DNA of 38,028 nt from Intestinibacillus massiliensis (GCF_900155735.1 NZ_LT707060.1:84231-122258), one strand, 5' to 3'; counted from the stretch's first letter, positions 1 to 9,914 are shown. Notes: generated from the letters alone by a model not told the origin. Translations and numbers: made by a program.

Positions 1-386
1 GCGTGGCGGTCGGCTCGGACACCATGGTCACGGTCGACGGCAAGGCGCTCGGCAAGCCGCGGGACGCGGCGGACGCCGCGCGCATGCTCCGCATGCTGTC
101 CGGCCGCACGCACGAGGTCGTCACGGCGGCCGCGGTCGTCGGGACGGACGGGCGCGAGGATACCGCGCTGAACGTCACGCGCGTCACGTTTTACGCGCTG
201 GACGAACGCGATATCCAGCGTTATGTCGCGACCGGCGAGCCGCTCGACAAGGCGGGTGCTTATGGCATCCAGGGCCGCGGCGCGGTGCTGGTACGCGGCA
301 TTGAAGGTGATTTTTACAGCGTTATGGGCCTGCCCGTGGCGCAGCTGGCCAGGCTGCTGCAAGCGCGCGGCCTGCTCGAAGGATAG
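1..386 (+). CDS. maf: Maf-family nucleotide pyrophosphatase, C-terminal part (5' end outside window)
   Basis: This is the carboxy-terminal ~128 residues of a Maf/HAM1-like protein. The family hydrolyses non-canonical or modified nucleoside triphosphates and has been linked to septum formation. Visible family signatures are GSDTMV, followed by LGKPRDAADAARMLRMLSG and RTHEVVTA, which match the Maf core, and the late GIQGRGAVLV and FYSVMGLPV segments that form the usual C-terminus. The reading frame is open from the first base, so the start codon lies upstream. It ends 14 bases before mreC, consistent with one operon, and maf is commonly found next to mre genes in Clostridia. In many relatives radC and mreB separate maf from mreC; here nothing does. 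The family assignment is confident; the exact substrate is not. Confidence 0.93.
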   Translation, partial: VAVGSDTMVTVDGKALGKPRDAADAARMLRMLSGRTHEVVTAAAVVGTDGREDTALNVTRVTFYALDERDIQRYVATGEPLDKAGAYGIQGRGAVLVRGIEGDFYSVMGLPVAQLARLLQARGLLEG

Positions 387-400
387 GGGGAGGGCGGTTC

Positions 401-1237
401 TTGCGAAAGTTTTTTACATCGAAATTCCTGGCGGTGCTGATCATCATCGCGGTGATCTGCCTCGGCCTGGCCATTTACAGCGGCGCCTCGGGCGGCGGCT
501 CGCCCATTTCCGGCGTGGTGGGCACGGTGCTGTCCCCGCTGCAAAAGGGCGTCAGCTTTGTGACGGGGAAGGTCAGCTCCATGTACGGGTACCTGTTTGA
601 ATACCAGGCGCTCGAGGAGGAGAACGCCGATCTCAAAAAGCAGGTGCGCGAAATGGAACAGAAGGTGCGGGACGCCGACCTCGCGCTCGACGAGAACGAC
701 CGCCTGCGCGCCCTGCTCGGCATCAAGGAGCGCAACCGCGACTTTGTATTTGAAATCTCCGAGGTCATCGCGCGCAGCCCGGGCGACTGGGCGACCACGA
801 TCACCCTCGACAAGGGTTCCAAGGCCGGCATCGAGGAGGGCGACTGCGTCATCACCGAGGACGGCATGGTCGGCTATGTGTCGAGCGTCGCGCCCACCTC
901 GAGCGAGGTGACGACGGTCATCGATACCGATATGCAGGCCGGCGCGCTCATCACCCGCACGCGCGACATCGCGATCGCGGAGGGCAACTATGAGCTGATG
1001 GCGGAGGGCTTCCTCAAGCTCTCCTATTTAAAGAAGGATGCGGATATCGTTATCGGTGACACGGTGGAGACCTCCGGCCGCGGCGGCATCTTCCCCAAGG
1101 GGATCATGATCGGCACGGTCGAGCGCATTATCCCGGAGGAGCACGGCATCTCCAACTACGCGGTGCTGCGCCCGTTTGTGGATATCGAAACGGTCAGCCA
1201 CGTGTTTGTCATCAAGTCCTTCGACATTACGGAGTAA
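401..1237 (+). CDS. mreC: Rod-shape-determining protein MreC
   Basis: MreC is a bitopic membrane protein of the elongasome that links the cytoskeleton to peptidoglycan synthases outside the membrane. The 278-residue product has an N-terminal transmembrane helix (about residues 9-27), a coiled coil (about 66-110, rich in Glu/Lys heptads such as EEENADLKKQV), and the double beta-barrel MreC domain (about 118-275, with GDWATTITLDKG and GLVGYV-like DGMVGYVSS). Length is normal for the family. The start is a TTG, supported by a purine-rich AGGGGGAGGG site just upstream and by alignment of the membrane helix. It sits between maf and mreD with short gaps, so co-transcription is likely. No mreB precedes it here. 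Confidence 0.95.
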   Translation: MRKFFTSKFLAVLIIIAVICLGLAIYSGASGGGSPISGVVGTVLSPLQKGVSFVTGKVSSMYGYLFEYQALEEENADLKKQVREMEQKVRDADLALDENDRLRALLGIKERNRDFVFEISEVIARSPGDWATTITLDKGSKAGIEEGDCVITEDGMVGYVSSVAPTSSEVTTVIDTDMQAGALITRTRDIAIAEGNYELMAEGFLKLSYLKKDADIVIGDTVETSGRGGIFPKGIMIGTVERIIPEEHGISNYAVLRPFVDIETVSHVFVIKSFDITE

Positions 1238-1241
1238 CGCC

Positions 1242-1757
1242 ATGCAGAGAGAACGAATCCCGGTTTTAAAGATCGTGATATACGCGGCGCTGCTCGTGCT
1301 GCTGTTTGTGCTGGAGACGGCGAACGGCATGCCCGTGCGGGTGTTCGGCTTCCGGGTCGACGTCCTGCCGTGCGTGATGGCCGCCGCCGCCCTGGTGGAC
1401 GGGCCGGTCGAAGGCTGTATCCTCGGCCTGCTTACCGGCGTCCTGTACGACGCCGGGTTTACCGGGCCGGAAGGGCTGTACCCGCTGTACTTCATGCTGT
1501 TCGGCACGGCAGCGGGCTTTTTCAGCCAGCGCTACCTGCGGCGGATATTCCCGTCCATGCTGCTCATCACGGCGGTATCCATGCTGCTGCTCGACCTCAT
1601 GCGGTACGGTTTTTCCCTGCTGCTGCGCAATAGCGCCCCGTTCCTGCTGTTTTTCCAGGCAATGTGCGGCGAAACGCTCATTGCCGCCGTGCTGTCCCCG
1701 TTCGTGTTCCTGTTGGTGCGCGGGATCAGCCGCAAGTTTGAGCGCATGGCAAAGTAA
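1242..1757 (+). CDS. mreD: Rod-shape-determining protein MreD
   Basis: MreD is an integral membrane partner of MreC and PBP2 in lateral wall synthesis. The 171-residue protein is almost entirely hydrophobic, with about five membrane segments (KIVIYAALLVLLFVLE, DVLPCVMAAAALV, the glycine-rich ILGLLTGVLYDA, SMLLITAVSMLLLDL and the last, FVFLLVRGI). The LLTGVLYDAGF stretch is typical of MreD. An open frame extends upstream to 1176, but that part overlaps mreC. The ATG at 1242, four bases after the mreC stop, fits both operon spacing and the usual MreD N-terminus. Sequence conservation in MreD is weak, so the call rests on topology, size and position between mreC and a class B PBP. Confidence 0.9.
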   Translation: MQRERIPVLKIVIYAALLVLLFVLETANGMPVRVFGFRVDVLPCVMAAAALVDGPVEGCILGLLTGVLYDAGFTGPEGLYPLYFMLFGTAAGFFSQRYLRRIFPSMLLITAVSMLLLDLMRYGFSLLLRNSAPFLLFFQAMCGETLIAAVLSPFVFLLVRGISRKFERMAK

Positions 1758-1787
1758 CCCTATGTCTGCTTCGCAAAGGAGAATCCC

Positions 1788-3842
1788 ATGGACAATCAAG
1801 CAAAACTGCTCCGCCGCCTGATCGTGCTGTTCCTCGTGCTCGCGCTGTGCGGCGGCACGGCGGTGGCCGCGCTGTTTTCGCTGCAGCTGATCAACGGCGA
1901 CGAATACCGGGTACAGGCGGAGCGCCGCCTGACCTCCAATATGACGGTGACCGCCTCGCGCGGCGAAATCCTCGACCGCTACGGCCGACCGCTCGTGACG
2001 AACCGCACGGTCTTTTCCCTGCGCGTCGACTACGCCTACTGGGACAAGGAAAAGCAGAACGAAACCATCTTGTCGCTGGCGCAGCTTGTGCGCGCGGACG
2101 GCGCGACGGTGGAGGACTCCCTGCCGGTGACCGCGGAAGCGCCCTTCGCCTATGTCGGCGAGGAGGAGGATTCCGCGCGCAAGACGCTGGAAAAGTACGC
2201 GGAAACCAAGAAACTCGGCACAAAGCTTTCCGCCGGCGCGATGATGGGCGCCCTGCGCGAGCTGTACAAGGTCGACCCGTCCTACTCGGATACGGACGCG
2301 CGCACGATCGTGGGCGTGCGCTACGAGATGGCGCAGACCGACTTTTCGCTCTTTTCCCCCTATATGTTCGCGCACGACGTGAGCATGGATTTGGTCTCGA
2401 AAGTCAAGGAGCGGCATAAGGATTTTGTTGGCGTCGATATCGAGACCGAGCCGGTGCGCGAATATAAGACCCAGTACGCCGCCCATATCCTCGGCCGCGT
2501 CGGCAAGATCTACAAGGAGGAGTGGGAAGGCGAGGACGGCTACAAGGCCAAGGGCTACAATATGAACGCCATCGTCGGCAAGGACGGCATGGAAAAGGTG
2601 CTGGAACCCTACCTGCACGGAACGGACGGCAGCCGCTCGGTGGAGACCAACATTTCCGGCAACGTCACCGGCGTCATCAGCTCCGACCCGCCGCAGCCGG
2701 GCAACAACTGCATCCTGACCATCGATATCGAGCTGCAAAAGGCCGCTGAGGAGGCGCTGGAAAGCACGATCAAGGGCATCCCGACCGCAAAGACCGGCGC
2801 GGCCGTGGTGGTGCAGGTCGGCACGGGCGAGGTGCTCGCCATGGCGTCGTACCCGAGCTATAACCTCGCGACGTTCAACCAGGATTACGACCAGCTGTAT
2901 AACGACCCGCTCAAGCCCATGATCAACCGCGCCACCATGTCGACCTATGCGCCCGGCTCGACCTACAAGCCCATGGTCGCGCTGGCGGCGCTGCAGGAGG
3001 GCGTTATCAATTCGTCCACCACCGTGTACTGTAACCGCGTATACGATTATTTCAAAGGGCAGCGCTTCACCTGCACGGGCTACCACGGGCGGCTCGACGT
3101 CGTCCATGCGATCCAGAAATCCTGCAACATCTTCTTTTATGAGACCGGCCGGCAGATGGGCGGCGAAATGATCGAGGATTGGGCGGCAAAATTCGGCCTC
3201 GGCCAGAAGACCGGCATCGAACTGGGCGAAGCGGGCTGGAGCGGCGCGGCGGGGCCCGCGCACCGCGAGGCCATGCGGAAGAACAACCCCGCGCTCAACC
3301 CCTGGATGCCGGGCGATAACGTGCAGGCGGCTATCGGCCAGTCCGACAACGCCTTTACCCCCATCCAGATCGCAAACTACATCGCGACGCTCGCCTCCGG
3401 CGGCAAGCACTACGCGGCGCACCTGCTCAAGAGCGTCAAAAGCTATGACTACAGCGAAACCATCAAGGACGACACGCCCGAGCTGCTCAACACGATCGAC
3501 ATTTCGGAAAAGAACCTTGACCTGGTCAAGGAGGGCATGCACGCCGTCGTGTCCGAAGGCGGTACGGCCGCGCGCATCTTCCGCGATTACCCGATCGCGA
3601 TCGGCGGCAAATCGGGCACTGCGCAGCTCGGCAAGGACAAAAACGGCGAGAAGATCCCGAACAACGGCGTGTTTGTCGCGTTCGCGCCCTACGACACCCC
3701 GGAGATCGCGGTCTGCGTCGTGGTCGAGGGCGGCAACAGCGGCTCGAACGTCGCGCCCGCCGTGCGCGATATCCTCGACGCATACTTCCAGTCCGGGCAG
3801 ACAAGCGACAATATGCCCGCGCCCTATACGCTTTTACGATAG
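1788..3842 (+). CDS. mrdA: Class B penicillin-binding protein 2 (peptidoglycan transpeptidase)
   Basis: This 684-residue protein is the monofunctional D,D-transpeptidase that cross-links peptidoglycan during elongation. It has an N-terminal membrane anchor (about residues 12-35), a PBP dimerisation/pedestal region with the conserved SRGEILDRYGRPL, and a C-terminal transpeptidase domain. The catalytic motifs are intact: S391-T-Y-K394 (in APGSTYKPM), S445-C-N447, and K608-S-G610. The start ATG has an AAAGGAG site 8 bases upstream. It follows mreD by 30 bases and shares its operon. RodA, the glycosyltransferase partner normally encoded near it, is not in this window. The gene could also be called pbpA; the elongation role is inferred from context. 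Confidence 0.95.
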   Translation: MDNQAKLLRRLIVLFLVLALCGGTAVAALFSLQLINGDEYRVQAERRLTSNMTVTASRGEILDRYGRPLVTNRTVFSLRVDYAYWDKEKQNETILSLAQLVRADGATVEDSLPVTAEAPFAYVGEEEDSARKTLEKYAETKKLGTKLSAGAMMGALRELYKVDPSYSDTDARTIVGVRYEMAQTDFSLFSPYMFAHDVSMDLVSKVKERHKDFVGVDIETEPVREYKTQYAAHILGRVGKIYKEEWEGEDGYKAKGYNMNAIVGKDGMEKVLEPYLHGTDGSRSVETNISGNVTGVISSDPPQPGNNCILTIDIELQKAAEEALESTIKGIPTAKTGAAVVVQVGTGEVLAMASYPSYNLATFNQDYDQLYNDPLKPMINRATMSTYAPGSTYKPMVALAALQEGVINSSTTVYCNRVYDYFKGQRFTCTGYHGRLDVVHAIQKSCNIFFYETGRQMGGEMIEDWAAKFGLGQKTGIELGEAGWSGAAGPAHREAMRKNNPALNPWMPGDNVQAAIGQSDNAFTPIQIANYIATLASGGKHYAAHLLKSVKSYDYSETIKDDTPELLNTIDISEKNLDLVKEGMHAVVSEGGTAARIFRDYPIAIGGKSGTAQLGKDKNGEKIPNNGVFVAFAPYDTPEIAVCVVVEGGNSGSNVAPAVRDILDAYFQSGQTSDNMPAPYTLLR

Positions 3843-3869
3843 TTTTTTGCAAAAAATGGCGGGGAAGCC

Positions 3870-3898
3870 TTGTAACCTGCGCGCTTTTGGTTTATAAT
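3870..3898 (+). promoter_or_regulatory. Predicted sigma-A promoter upstream of minD-like gene
   Basis: TTGTAA at 3870-3875 and TATAAT at 3893-3898 are separated by 17 bases, a near-consensus housekeeping promoter. It lies in the 87-base gap between the PBP2 and minD-like genes. The minD-like gene and mgsA may therefore be expressed apart from the mre genes. Confidence 0.75.
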
Positions 3899-3929
3899 TT
3901 CCTATATATCGTAAGGATCGGGAGGGTAT

Positions 3930-4670
3930 ATGTTTAAGGTAATCGTCATCGCGTCCGGCAAGGGGGGCACAGGCAAAACCTCGCTTTCCGCGGGGGTTGC
4001 CACGGCGCTGGCCGATCTCGGCAGGCGGGTGCTCGTCATTGACGGGGACAGCGGGCTGCGGAACCTTGACATTGTACTCGGCATGTCGGACAGCGTGGTA
4101 TTCAGCTTTGCCGACGTCGCGCGCGGCGTCGTGGCATTGGAAAAGGCGGCCGCCCCGCACCCGGCAATCGAGCGGCTCAGCATGCTGACCGCGCCCGTGG
4201 GCGCGCCCGCACTCAGCGAGAACGGGATGCGGCTGCTCGCCGCACAGGCGCAGGAAATGGGGTTCGAGTACGTCGTCATCGACGGCCCCGCCGGGCTTGC
4301 ACCGGAACTGCGCGCCTTTGCGCAAATCGCAACGCAGGGGATCGTCATTTCCACACCGGACAGCGCCAGCATCCGCGGGGCGGAGCGCGTTGCGCGGCTG
4401 CTGGAAGAGGAACATATTATGCGCGTGCGGCTGGTGATCAACCGCATCCGCCCGCGCCTCATCCAGTACGGGCTGGCCTCCAATGTGGACGACGCAATGG
4501 ACCTGACCGGGCTGCAGCTGCTCGGCATCGTGCCGGAGGACGAGGACGTGATCGCCTGCGGCAACAGTGGGAAAAGTATCCTTAGGATCAAGAAAACAGG
4601 TGCATCGCTAGCCTACCGCAATATTGCCCGGCGGCTCGAGGGCGAGCGCCTTCCGGTGATGAAGGTATAG
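3930..4670 (+). CDS. minD: MinD-like septum-site ATPase, short C-terminus
   Basis: MinD is a ParA/MinD-family ATPase that dimerises on the membrane with ATP and recruits MinC to block polar division. This 246-residue protein has the deviant Walker A motif K11-G-G-T-G-K-T17, the conserved IDGDSGLRNLD segment that follows it, the Walker B region VVIDGPAGL, and the switch region STPDSASIRGAERV. Typical MinD proteins are about 260-270 residues and end in an amphipathic membrane-targeting helix. This one stops at GERLPVMKV, just where that tail would begin. No minC or minE flanks it: PBP2 is upstream and mgsA downstream. It has its own promoter and a GGGAGG site. The family call is firm; whether it acts in canonical Min function is uncertain. 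Confidence 0.88.
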   Translation: MFKVIVIASGKGGTGKTSLSAGVATALADLGRRVLVIDGDSGLRNLDIVLGMSDSVVFSFADVARGVVALEKAAAPHPAIERLSMLTAPVGAPALSENGMRLLAAQAQEMGFEYVVIDGPAGLAPELRAFAQIATQGIVISTPDSASIRGAERVARLLEEEHIMRVRLVINRIRPRLIQYGLASNVDDAMDLTGLQLLGIVPEDEDVIACGNSGKSILRIKKTGASLAYRNIARRLEGERLPVMKV

Positions 4671-4713
4671 GATGGGCGGGCGACCGCTATAGAAGAAAGG
4701 GGCCTATTTTATT

Positions 4714-5118
4714 ATGAATATCGCGCTGATCGCACATGACCGCAAAAAGGAACTGATGGTCCAGTTCTGCATGGCGTACTGCGGCATTTTGGCCAAGCAT
4801 AACCTCTGCGCCACGGGGACGACCGGCAAGTTCGTCCAGGAGGCGACCGGCCTCAAGATCGAGAGATACCTGGCCGGCATGCAGGGCGGCGAGGAACAGA
4901 TTTCCGCGCGCGTGGCCTATAACGAGATCGATATGGTGCTCTTCTTCCGCGACCCCATGTCCAACTCGCAATATGAGCCGGACGTACACGCGCTTGCCCG
5001 CCTGTGCGACATGCACAATATCCCGATTGCGACCAATGCGGCGACGGCAGAAATGCTGATCCTCGGCCTTGACCGCGGCGACCTGGATTGGCGTATGATC
5101 GTCAACCCGCAGCGATAA
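4714..5118 (+). CDS. mgsA: Methylglyoxal synthase
   Basis: MgsA converts dihydroxyacetone phosphate to methylglyoxal and phosphate, a glycolytic bypass that relieves sugar-phosphate stress. The 134-residue protein shows the family hallmarks: the N-terminal IALIAHDRKK, the phosphate-binding ATGTTGKFV, GGEEQISARVA in place of the usual GGDQQIGA, the acid-rich IDMVLFFRDPM, and the C-terminal NIPIATNAATAEMLI. Size agrees with other Firmicutes MgsA. It follows the minD-like gene by 43 bases and is probably in the same transcript. The position of mgsA at the end of this morphogenesis cluster is shared with several Clostridia. The assignment is confident. Confidence 0.96.
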   Translation: MNIALIAHDRKKELMVQFCMAYCGILAKHNLCATGTTGKFVQEATGLKIERYLAGMQGGEEQISARVAYNEIDMVLFFRDPMSNSQYEPDVHALARLCDMHNIPIATNAATAEMLILGLDRGDLDWRMIVNPQR

Positions 5119-5187
5119 CGCGGGAAGGGCCGCACCCGGCGCCGCCCCATTGCGGGCGGCCGCAGCTTTCCGGGAAAATGTAATTCC

Positions 5188-5213
5188 GCCCTCCTTTTTT
5201 GGGGGGCTTTTTG
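5188..5213 (+). terminator. Predicted rho-independent terminator after mgsA
   Basis: GCCCTCC (5188-5194) can pair with GGGGGGC (5201-5207) across a six-T loop and is followed by TTTTT. It separates mgsA from hisS. The stem contains one G-T pair, so it is moderately strong. Confidence 0.6.
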
Positions 5214-5245
5214 ATGAAAAAACCGTAATTTAGGAGACAGAGCAA

Positions 5246-6607
5246 ATGGAAAAGATCAAACCGCGCACCCTGTCCGGGTTTATGGAGCTGCTCCCTGCCC
5301 GCCAGATGCAGATGGAACGCGTGATGCAGGTGCTGCGCGACACCTACGCGCTGTACGGCTTCTATCCGCTGGATACGCCGCTCATCGAGGCTTCCGAGGT
5401 GCTGCTTGCCAAGGGCGGTGGCGAGACCGAAAAGCAGATTTACCGCTTCACCAAGGGCGACAGCGACCTGTCGCTGCGCTTCGACCTGACCGTGCCGCTG
5501 GCAAAATACGTGGCGCAGAACTACGGCCAGCTCACCTTCCCGTTCCGCCGCTTCCAGATCGGCAAGGTCTACCGCGGCGAGCGCGCGCAGCGCGGCCGGT
5601 TCCGCGAATTTTACCAGGCGGATATCGACATTATCGGCGACGGCACGCTCGATATCATCAACGAGGCGGAAATCCCCTCCATCATCTATAAGACCTTTAC
5701 GGCGCTCGGGCTGCGCCGCTTCAAAATCCGCATCAACAACCGCAAGGTGCTCAACGGCTTCTTCTCCATCCTCGGCCTGACCGGGAAGGCGGGCGACGTG
5801 ATGCGCACCATCGACAAGCTGGAAAAGATCGGGCCGGACAAGGTGAAGGAAATCCTGACGGGCGATTTCGGCGTCGCGGGCGCGACGGCGGACGAGCTGC
5901 TCGCCTTTATCGGCACCCCGGGCGGCACCGCAGGCATCCTCGCGGCGCTCGAGGGCTACCAGGGCAAGGACGAGGTGTTCGACCAGGGCGCGGAGGAGCT
6001 GCGCACCGTCGCGCGGTATATGGAGGCCTTCGGCGTGCCGGCGGACCACTTCGAGATCGACCTGACCATCGCGCGCGGCCTGGACTATTACACCGGCACG
6101 GTGTACGAGACCGCGATGCTCGACCATCCGGAGATCGGTTCGATCTGCTCGGGCGGCCGCTACGACAATCTCGCAGAGTATTATACCGACAAAAAATTAC
6201 CCGGCGTAGGCATTTCGATCGGCCTGACGCGCCTGTTCTATGTGCTGGGCGAGCAGGGCTACCTGAACGACGAACAGCCCGCCGCGCCCGCGGACGTGAT
6301 GATCCTGCCGATGACCGACGATTTCGGCCCCTCGATCGCTCTGGCGACCCGCCTGCGCGAGCAGGGCGTCCGTGTACAGCTGCACTGCGAAAAGAAGAAG
6401 TTCAAGGCCAAGATCACCTATGCCGACAAGCTGCACGTGCCCTATGTCATCTTCATGGGCGAGGATGAGATCGCGCAGGGGGTTGTGGCGGTCAAGGATC
6501 TCGCGACCGGCGAGCAGACGGTCGGCGATTTTGCGGAGGCCGTGGCGCGCATCAAGGCCGGGCTTGCGGCGAAGGATACAGGCACGGTCATCGTGGACAA
6601 GGCGTAA
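5246..6607 (+). CDS. hisS: Histidyl-tRNA synthetase
   Basis: HisRS charges tRNA-His with histidine. The 453-residue class II enzyme carries motif 2 (VYRGERAQRGRFREFYQ followed by ADIDIIG), the histidine-specific ARGLDYYTGTVYE signature, the SGGRYDNL stretch, motif 3 (GISIGLTRL) and a C-terminal anticodon-binding domain (about residues 350-440). Presence of the full anticodon-binding domain and of RGLDYY argues for true HisS over the HisZ regulatory paralogue. An AGGAGA site precedes the ATG. It begins an operon with a small membrane protein gene and aspS. The 127-base leader holds a terminator-like hairpin but no recognisable T-box. Confidence 0.96.
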   Translation: MEKIKPRTLSGFMELLPARQMQMERVMQVLRDTYALYGFYPLDTPLIEASEVLLAKGGGETEKQIYRFTKGDSDLSLRFDLTVPLAKYVAQNYGQLTFPFRRFQIGKVYRGERAQRGRFREFYQADIDIIGDGTLDIINEAEIPSIIYKTFTALGLRRFKIRINNRKVLNGFFSILGLTGKAGDVMRTIDKLEKIGPDKVKEILTGDFGVAGATADELLAFIGTPGGTAGILAALEGYQGKDEVFDQGAEELRTVARYMEAFGVPADHFEIDLTIARGLDYYTGTVYETAMLDHPEIGSICSGGRYDNLAEYYTDKKLPGVGISIGLTRLFYVLGEQGYLNDEQPAAPADVMILPMTDDFGPSIALATRLREQGVRVQLHCEKKKFKAKITYADKLHVPYVIFMGEDEIAQGVVAVKDLATGEQTVGDFAEAVARIKAGLAAKDTGTVIVDKA

Positions 6608-6619
6608 GGCGGCCTGCGG

Positions 6620-6847
6620 ATGAAACGTGCGGTATGGGGCGGCGCGATGCTTTTTTCCGGTATGTTCGGATGGGTGGGGTACACCTTTGCCAAGACGTTC
6701 ACCGATGCGGCCATGCTGCATGTGGTGTCGGTTTTGCTCGTGCTTGCCGGGCTGGGCATGGCGATGCCTGAAATCATGGCGTATTCCAAGGAAGCCCTTG
6801 CCGCCTACAAGCGGCGGCAAGGCCAAAATTCTGAAAACAAGGAATGA
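6620..6847 (+). CDS. Small two-helix membrane protein of unknown function
   Basis: This 75-residue protein lies 12 bases after hisS and 6 bases before aspS, so it is very likely translated from the same mRNA. It has a short basic start (MKRAVWGG), two hydrophobic segments (about residues 5-25 and 33-51), and a basic, hydrophilic tail rich in Lys/Arg/Gln/Asn, suggesting a hairpin in the membrane with a cytoplasmic C-terminus. I do not recognise a family. Its tight placement between two aminoacyl-tRNA synthetase genes, clean operon spacing and normal codon use support it as a real gene, and a competing overlapping frame at 6627 lacks these properties. Confidence 0.75.
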   Translation: MKRAVWGGAMLFSGMFGWVGYTFAKTFTDAAMLHVVSVLLVLAGLGMAMPEIMAYSKEALAAYKRRQGQNSENKE

Positions 6848-6853
6848 TATAAA

Positions 6854-8665
<1,812 letters not shown>

Positions 8666-8678
8666 ATCATAGGCATTT

Positions 8679-8720
8679 GAGAAAATCCCAAACAAATTGT
8701 TTGGGATTTTCTCTTTTTTA
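8679..8720 (+). terminator. Strong rho-independent terminator after aspS
   Basis: A perfect ~16-bp inverted repeat (GAGAAAATCCCAAACA and its complement) with a three-base loop is followed by a run of six T. It ends the hisS-aspS operon. Confidence 0.93.
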
Positions 8721-8731
8721 TCTGTGAAATA

Positions 8732-8760
8732 CTGACAAAAAGCGGGATACGTGTTATGAT
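8732..8760 (+). promoter_or_regulatory. Predicted promoter of the AraC-family regulator
   Basis: CTGACA (8732-8737) and TATGAT (8755-8760) are spaced by 17 bases. They lie between the aspS terminator and the regulator gene, whose AAAGGAGG site follows at about 8775. Confidence 0.7.
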
Positions 8761-8789
8761 AGAAATATCTTAGTAAAGGAGGCGGCCGC

Positions 8790-9668
8790 ATGATCCAGTA
8801 TCAGGTACCCGGCACATGGGAAAGCTGTTTTTTAGATGGGCGCTTGCCCAGGCTGTCCCGTGTGTGCCACATCGACGGGGATAATGGATGGCTGCCGCGC
8901 GCCATGCACCTGCACGGGGACGGCGCCGAGCTGGTCTATATTATGGACGGGCACGGCCTACATATGATTGGCGACAACGTCTATCACACCGGCCCGGGCG
9001 ATGTCCTGATTTACAACGTCGGCGTGCCGCATGACGAACGCCCGCAGGGCGGACCGCTGCGGTATTTTTGCTGTGGGATCACCAGCCTGCGCCTGAAAGG
9101 CCTGGCGGAAAACTGCATTTTCCCGCCGGACGTCGAGCCGGTCCTCCATATGGGGGAGGACGGGGAAGGGGTCGGCGCCCTGTTTTCCATGCTGCAGGAA
9201 ACGGTCGGGCAAGGCGGGCAGTACGCTTCCGAACAGGCGCGCTTCCTGATGATTTCGCTGCTGCTGCGGGTGCTCGAGTATGCCAAGGGGCATGCGGAAC
9301 CGCGCGCGGCCGCGCCCTATACGCTCGGCCAGCGTATTAAGCAGTACATCGACGAAAATTACCTGCAAAACCTCACGCTGACCTCGATTTCCGAGCATCT
9401 CGGGATCAGCCCGTATTACCTTGGCCGCCTGTTCAAGGAAAAGACCGGGTATTCCCCCATGCAGTACATTATCAACCGCCGCATGGGCGAGGCGCAGACC
9501 CTGCTGATCACGACGCAGGACTCCGTCACGCGCATTGCCGAGCGGGTCGGCTACGATAACCCGAACTACTTTAACCTGCTGTTTAAGAAGAATATCGGCC
9601 TGACGCCGGGGCAGTACCGCAGGGTGGTTTGCGCCCAGGAGGAACGTTTGGCAAAGTATACAAAGTAA
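8790..9668 (+). CDS. AraC-family transcriptional regulator with cupin sensor domain
   Basis: This 292-residue protein has an N-terminal cupin-like ligand-binding domain (about residues 20-130; note MHLHGDGAELVYIMDGHG and GPGDVLIYNVGVPHDE with the usual His/Gly pattern) and a C-terminal pair of helix-turn-helix motifs (about 185-285; ISEHLGISPYYLGRLFKEKTG and ERVGYDNPNYFNLLFKKNIG). Such proteins usually activate carbohydrate genes next to them in response to a sugar. It is monocistronic by appearance, with its own promoter, and the next gene downstream is iolH, behind a 307-base AT-rich gap. Control of iolH or of the following symporter is therefore plausible but not shown by the sequence. Confidence 0.92.
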   Translation: MIQYQVPGTWESCFLDGRLPRLSRVCHIDGDNGWLPRAMHLHGDGAELVYIMDGHGLHMIGDNVYHTGPGDVLIYNVGVPHDERPQGGPLRYFCCGITSLRLKGLAENCIFPPDVEPVLHMGEDGEGVGALFSMLQETVGQGGQYASEQARFLMISLLLRVLEYAKGHAEPRAAAPYTLGQRIKQYIDENYLQNLTLTSISEHLGISPYYLGRLFKEKTGYSPMQYIINRRMGEAQTLLITTQDSVTRIAERVGYDNPNYFNLLFKKNIGLTPGQYRRVVCAQEERLAKYTK

Positions 9669-9835
9669 GGCTAACAAGGTTATGCAAATCAAATAGGTCA
9701 AAACGCACAAATTAATATAAAATAATATAGATATATTGAATAAATAAGACAAGAATATTTAGTGCTATCTGCTGAAAACACGATTTTTCCCTAGGATATG
9801 ACCAAATAATTGCAAGAATAGAGCAAGATTATAGA

Positions 9836-9864
9836 TTGTCCTGGTAAGGCAAAGCCTATATAAT
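9836..9864 (+). promoter_or_regulatory. Predicted iolH promoter
   Basis: TTGTCC (9836-9841) and a perfect TATAAT (9859-9864) are separated by 17 bases. The expected start near 9871 leaves a leader of about 105 bases before the iolH ATG at 9976. Confidence 0.75.
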
Positions 9865-9880
9865 GTAAAGGCTGATAAAG

Positions 9881-9914
9881 GCGTGCAAGCATGCGTACAC
9901 GTGCACGCGTGCAC
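9881..9914. promoter_or_regulatory. Candidate operator: GTGCAC palindrome cluster in the iolH leader
   Basis: GTGCACGCGTGCAC at 9901-9914 is a perfect palindrome. It is preceded by related GCGTGCA, GCATGC and GTACAC words from 9881, so the segment looks like overlapping half-sites. It lies about 10 to 45 bases downstream of the predicted transcription start, a position suited to repression. Which protein binds it is unknown. Confidence 0.45.

Noticed and set aside
1266-3542. Long minus-strand open frame of 758 codons opposite mreD and PBP2
   Set aside because: It is antisense to two well-supported genes, is rich in His/Arg/Val low-complexity sequence typical of a mirrored GC-rich gene, and has no recognisable domain.
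5119-5245. Possible T-box leader before hisS
   Set aside because: The gap is only 127 bases and lacks the conserved GGGTGGAACC-type sequence; the hairpin is better read as the mgsA terminator.
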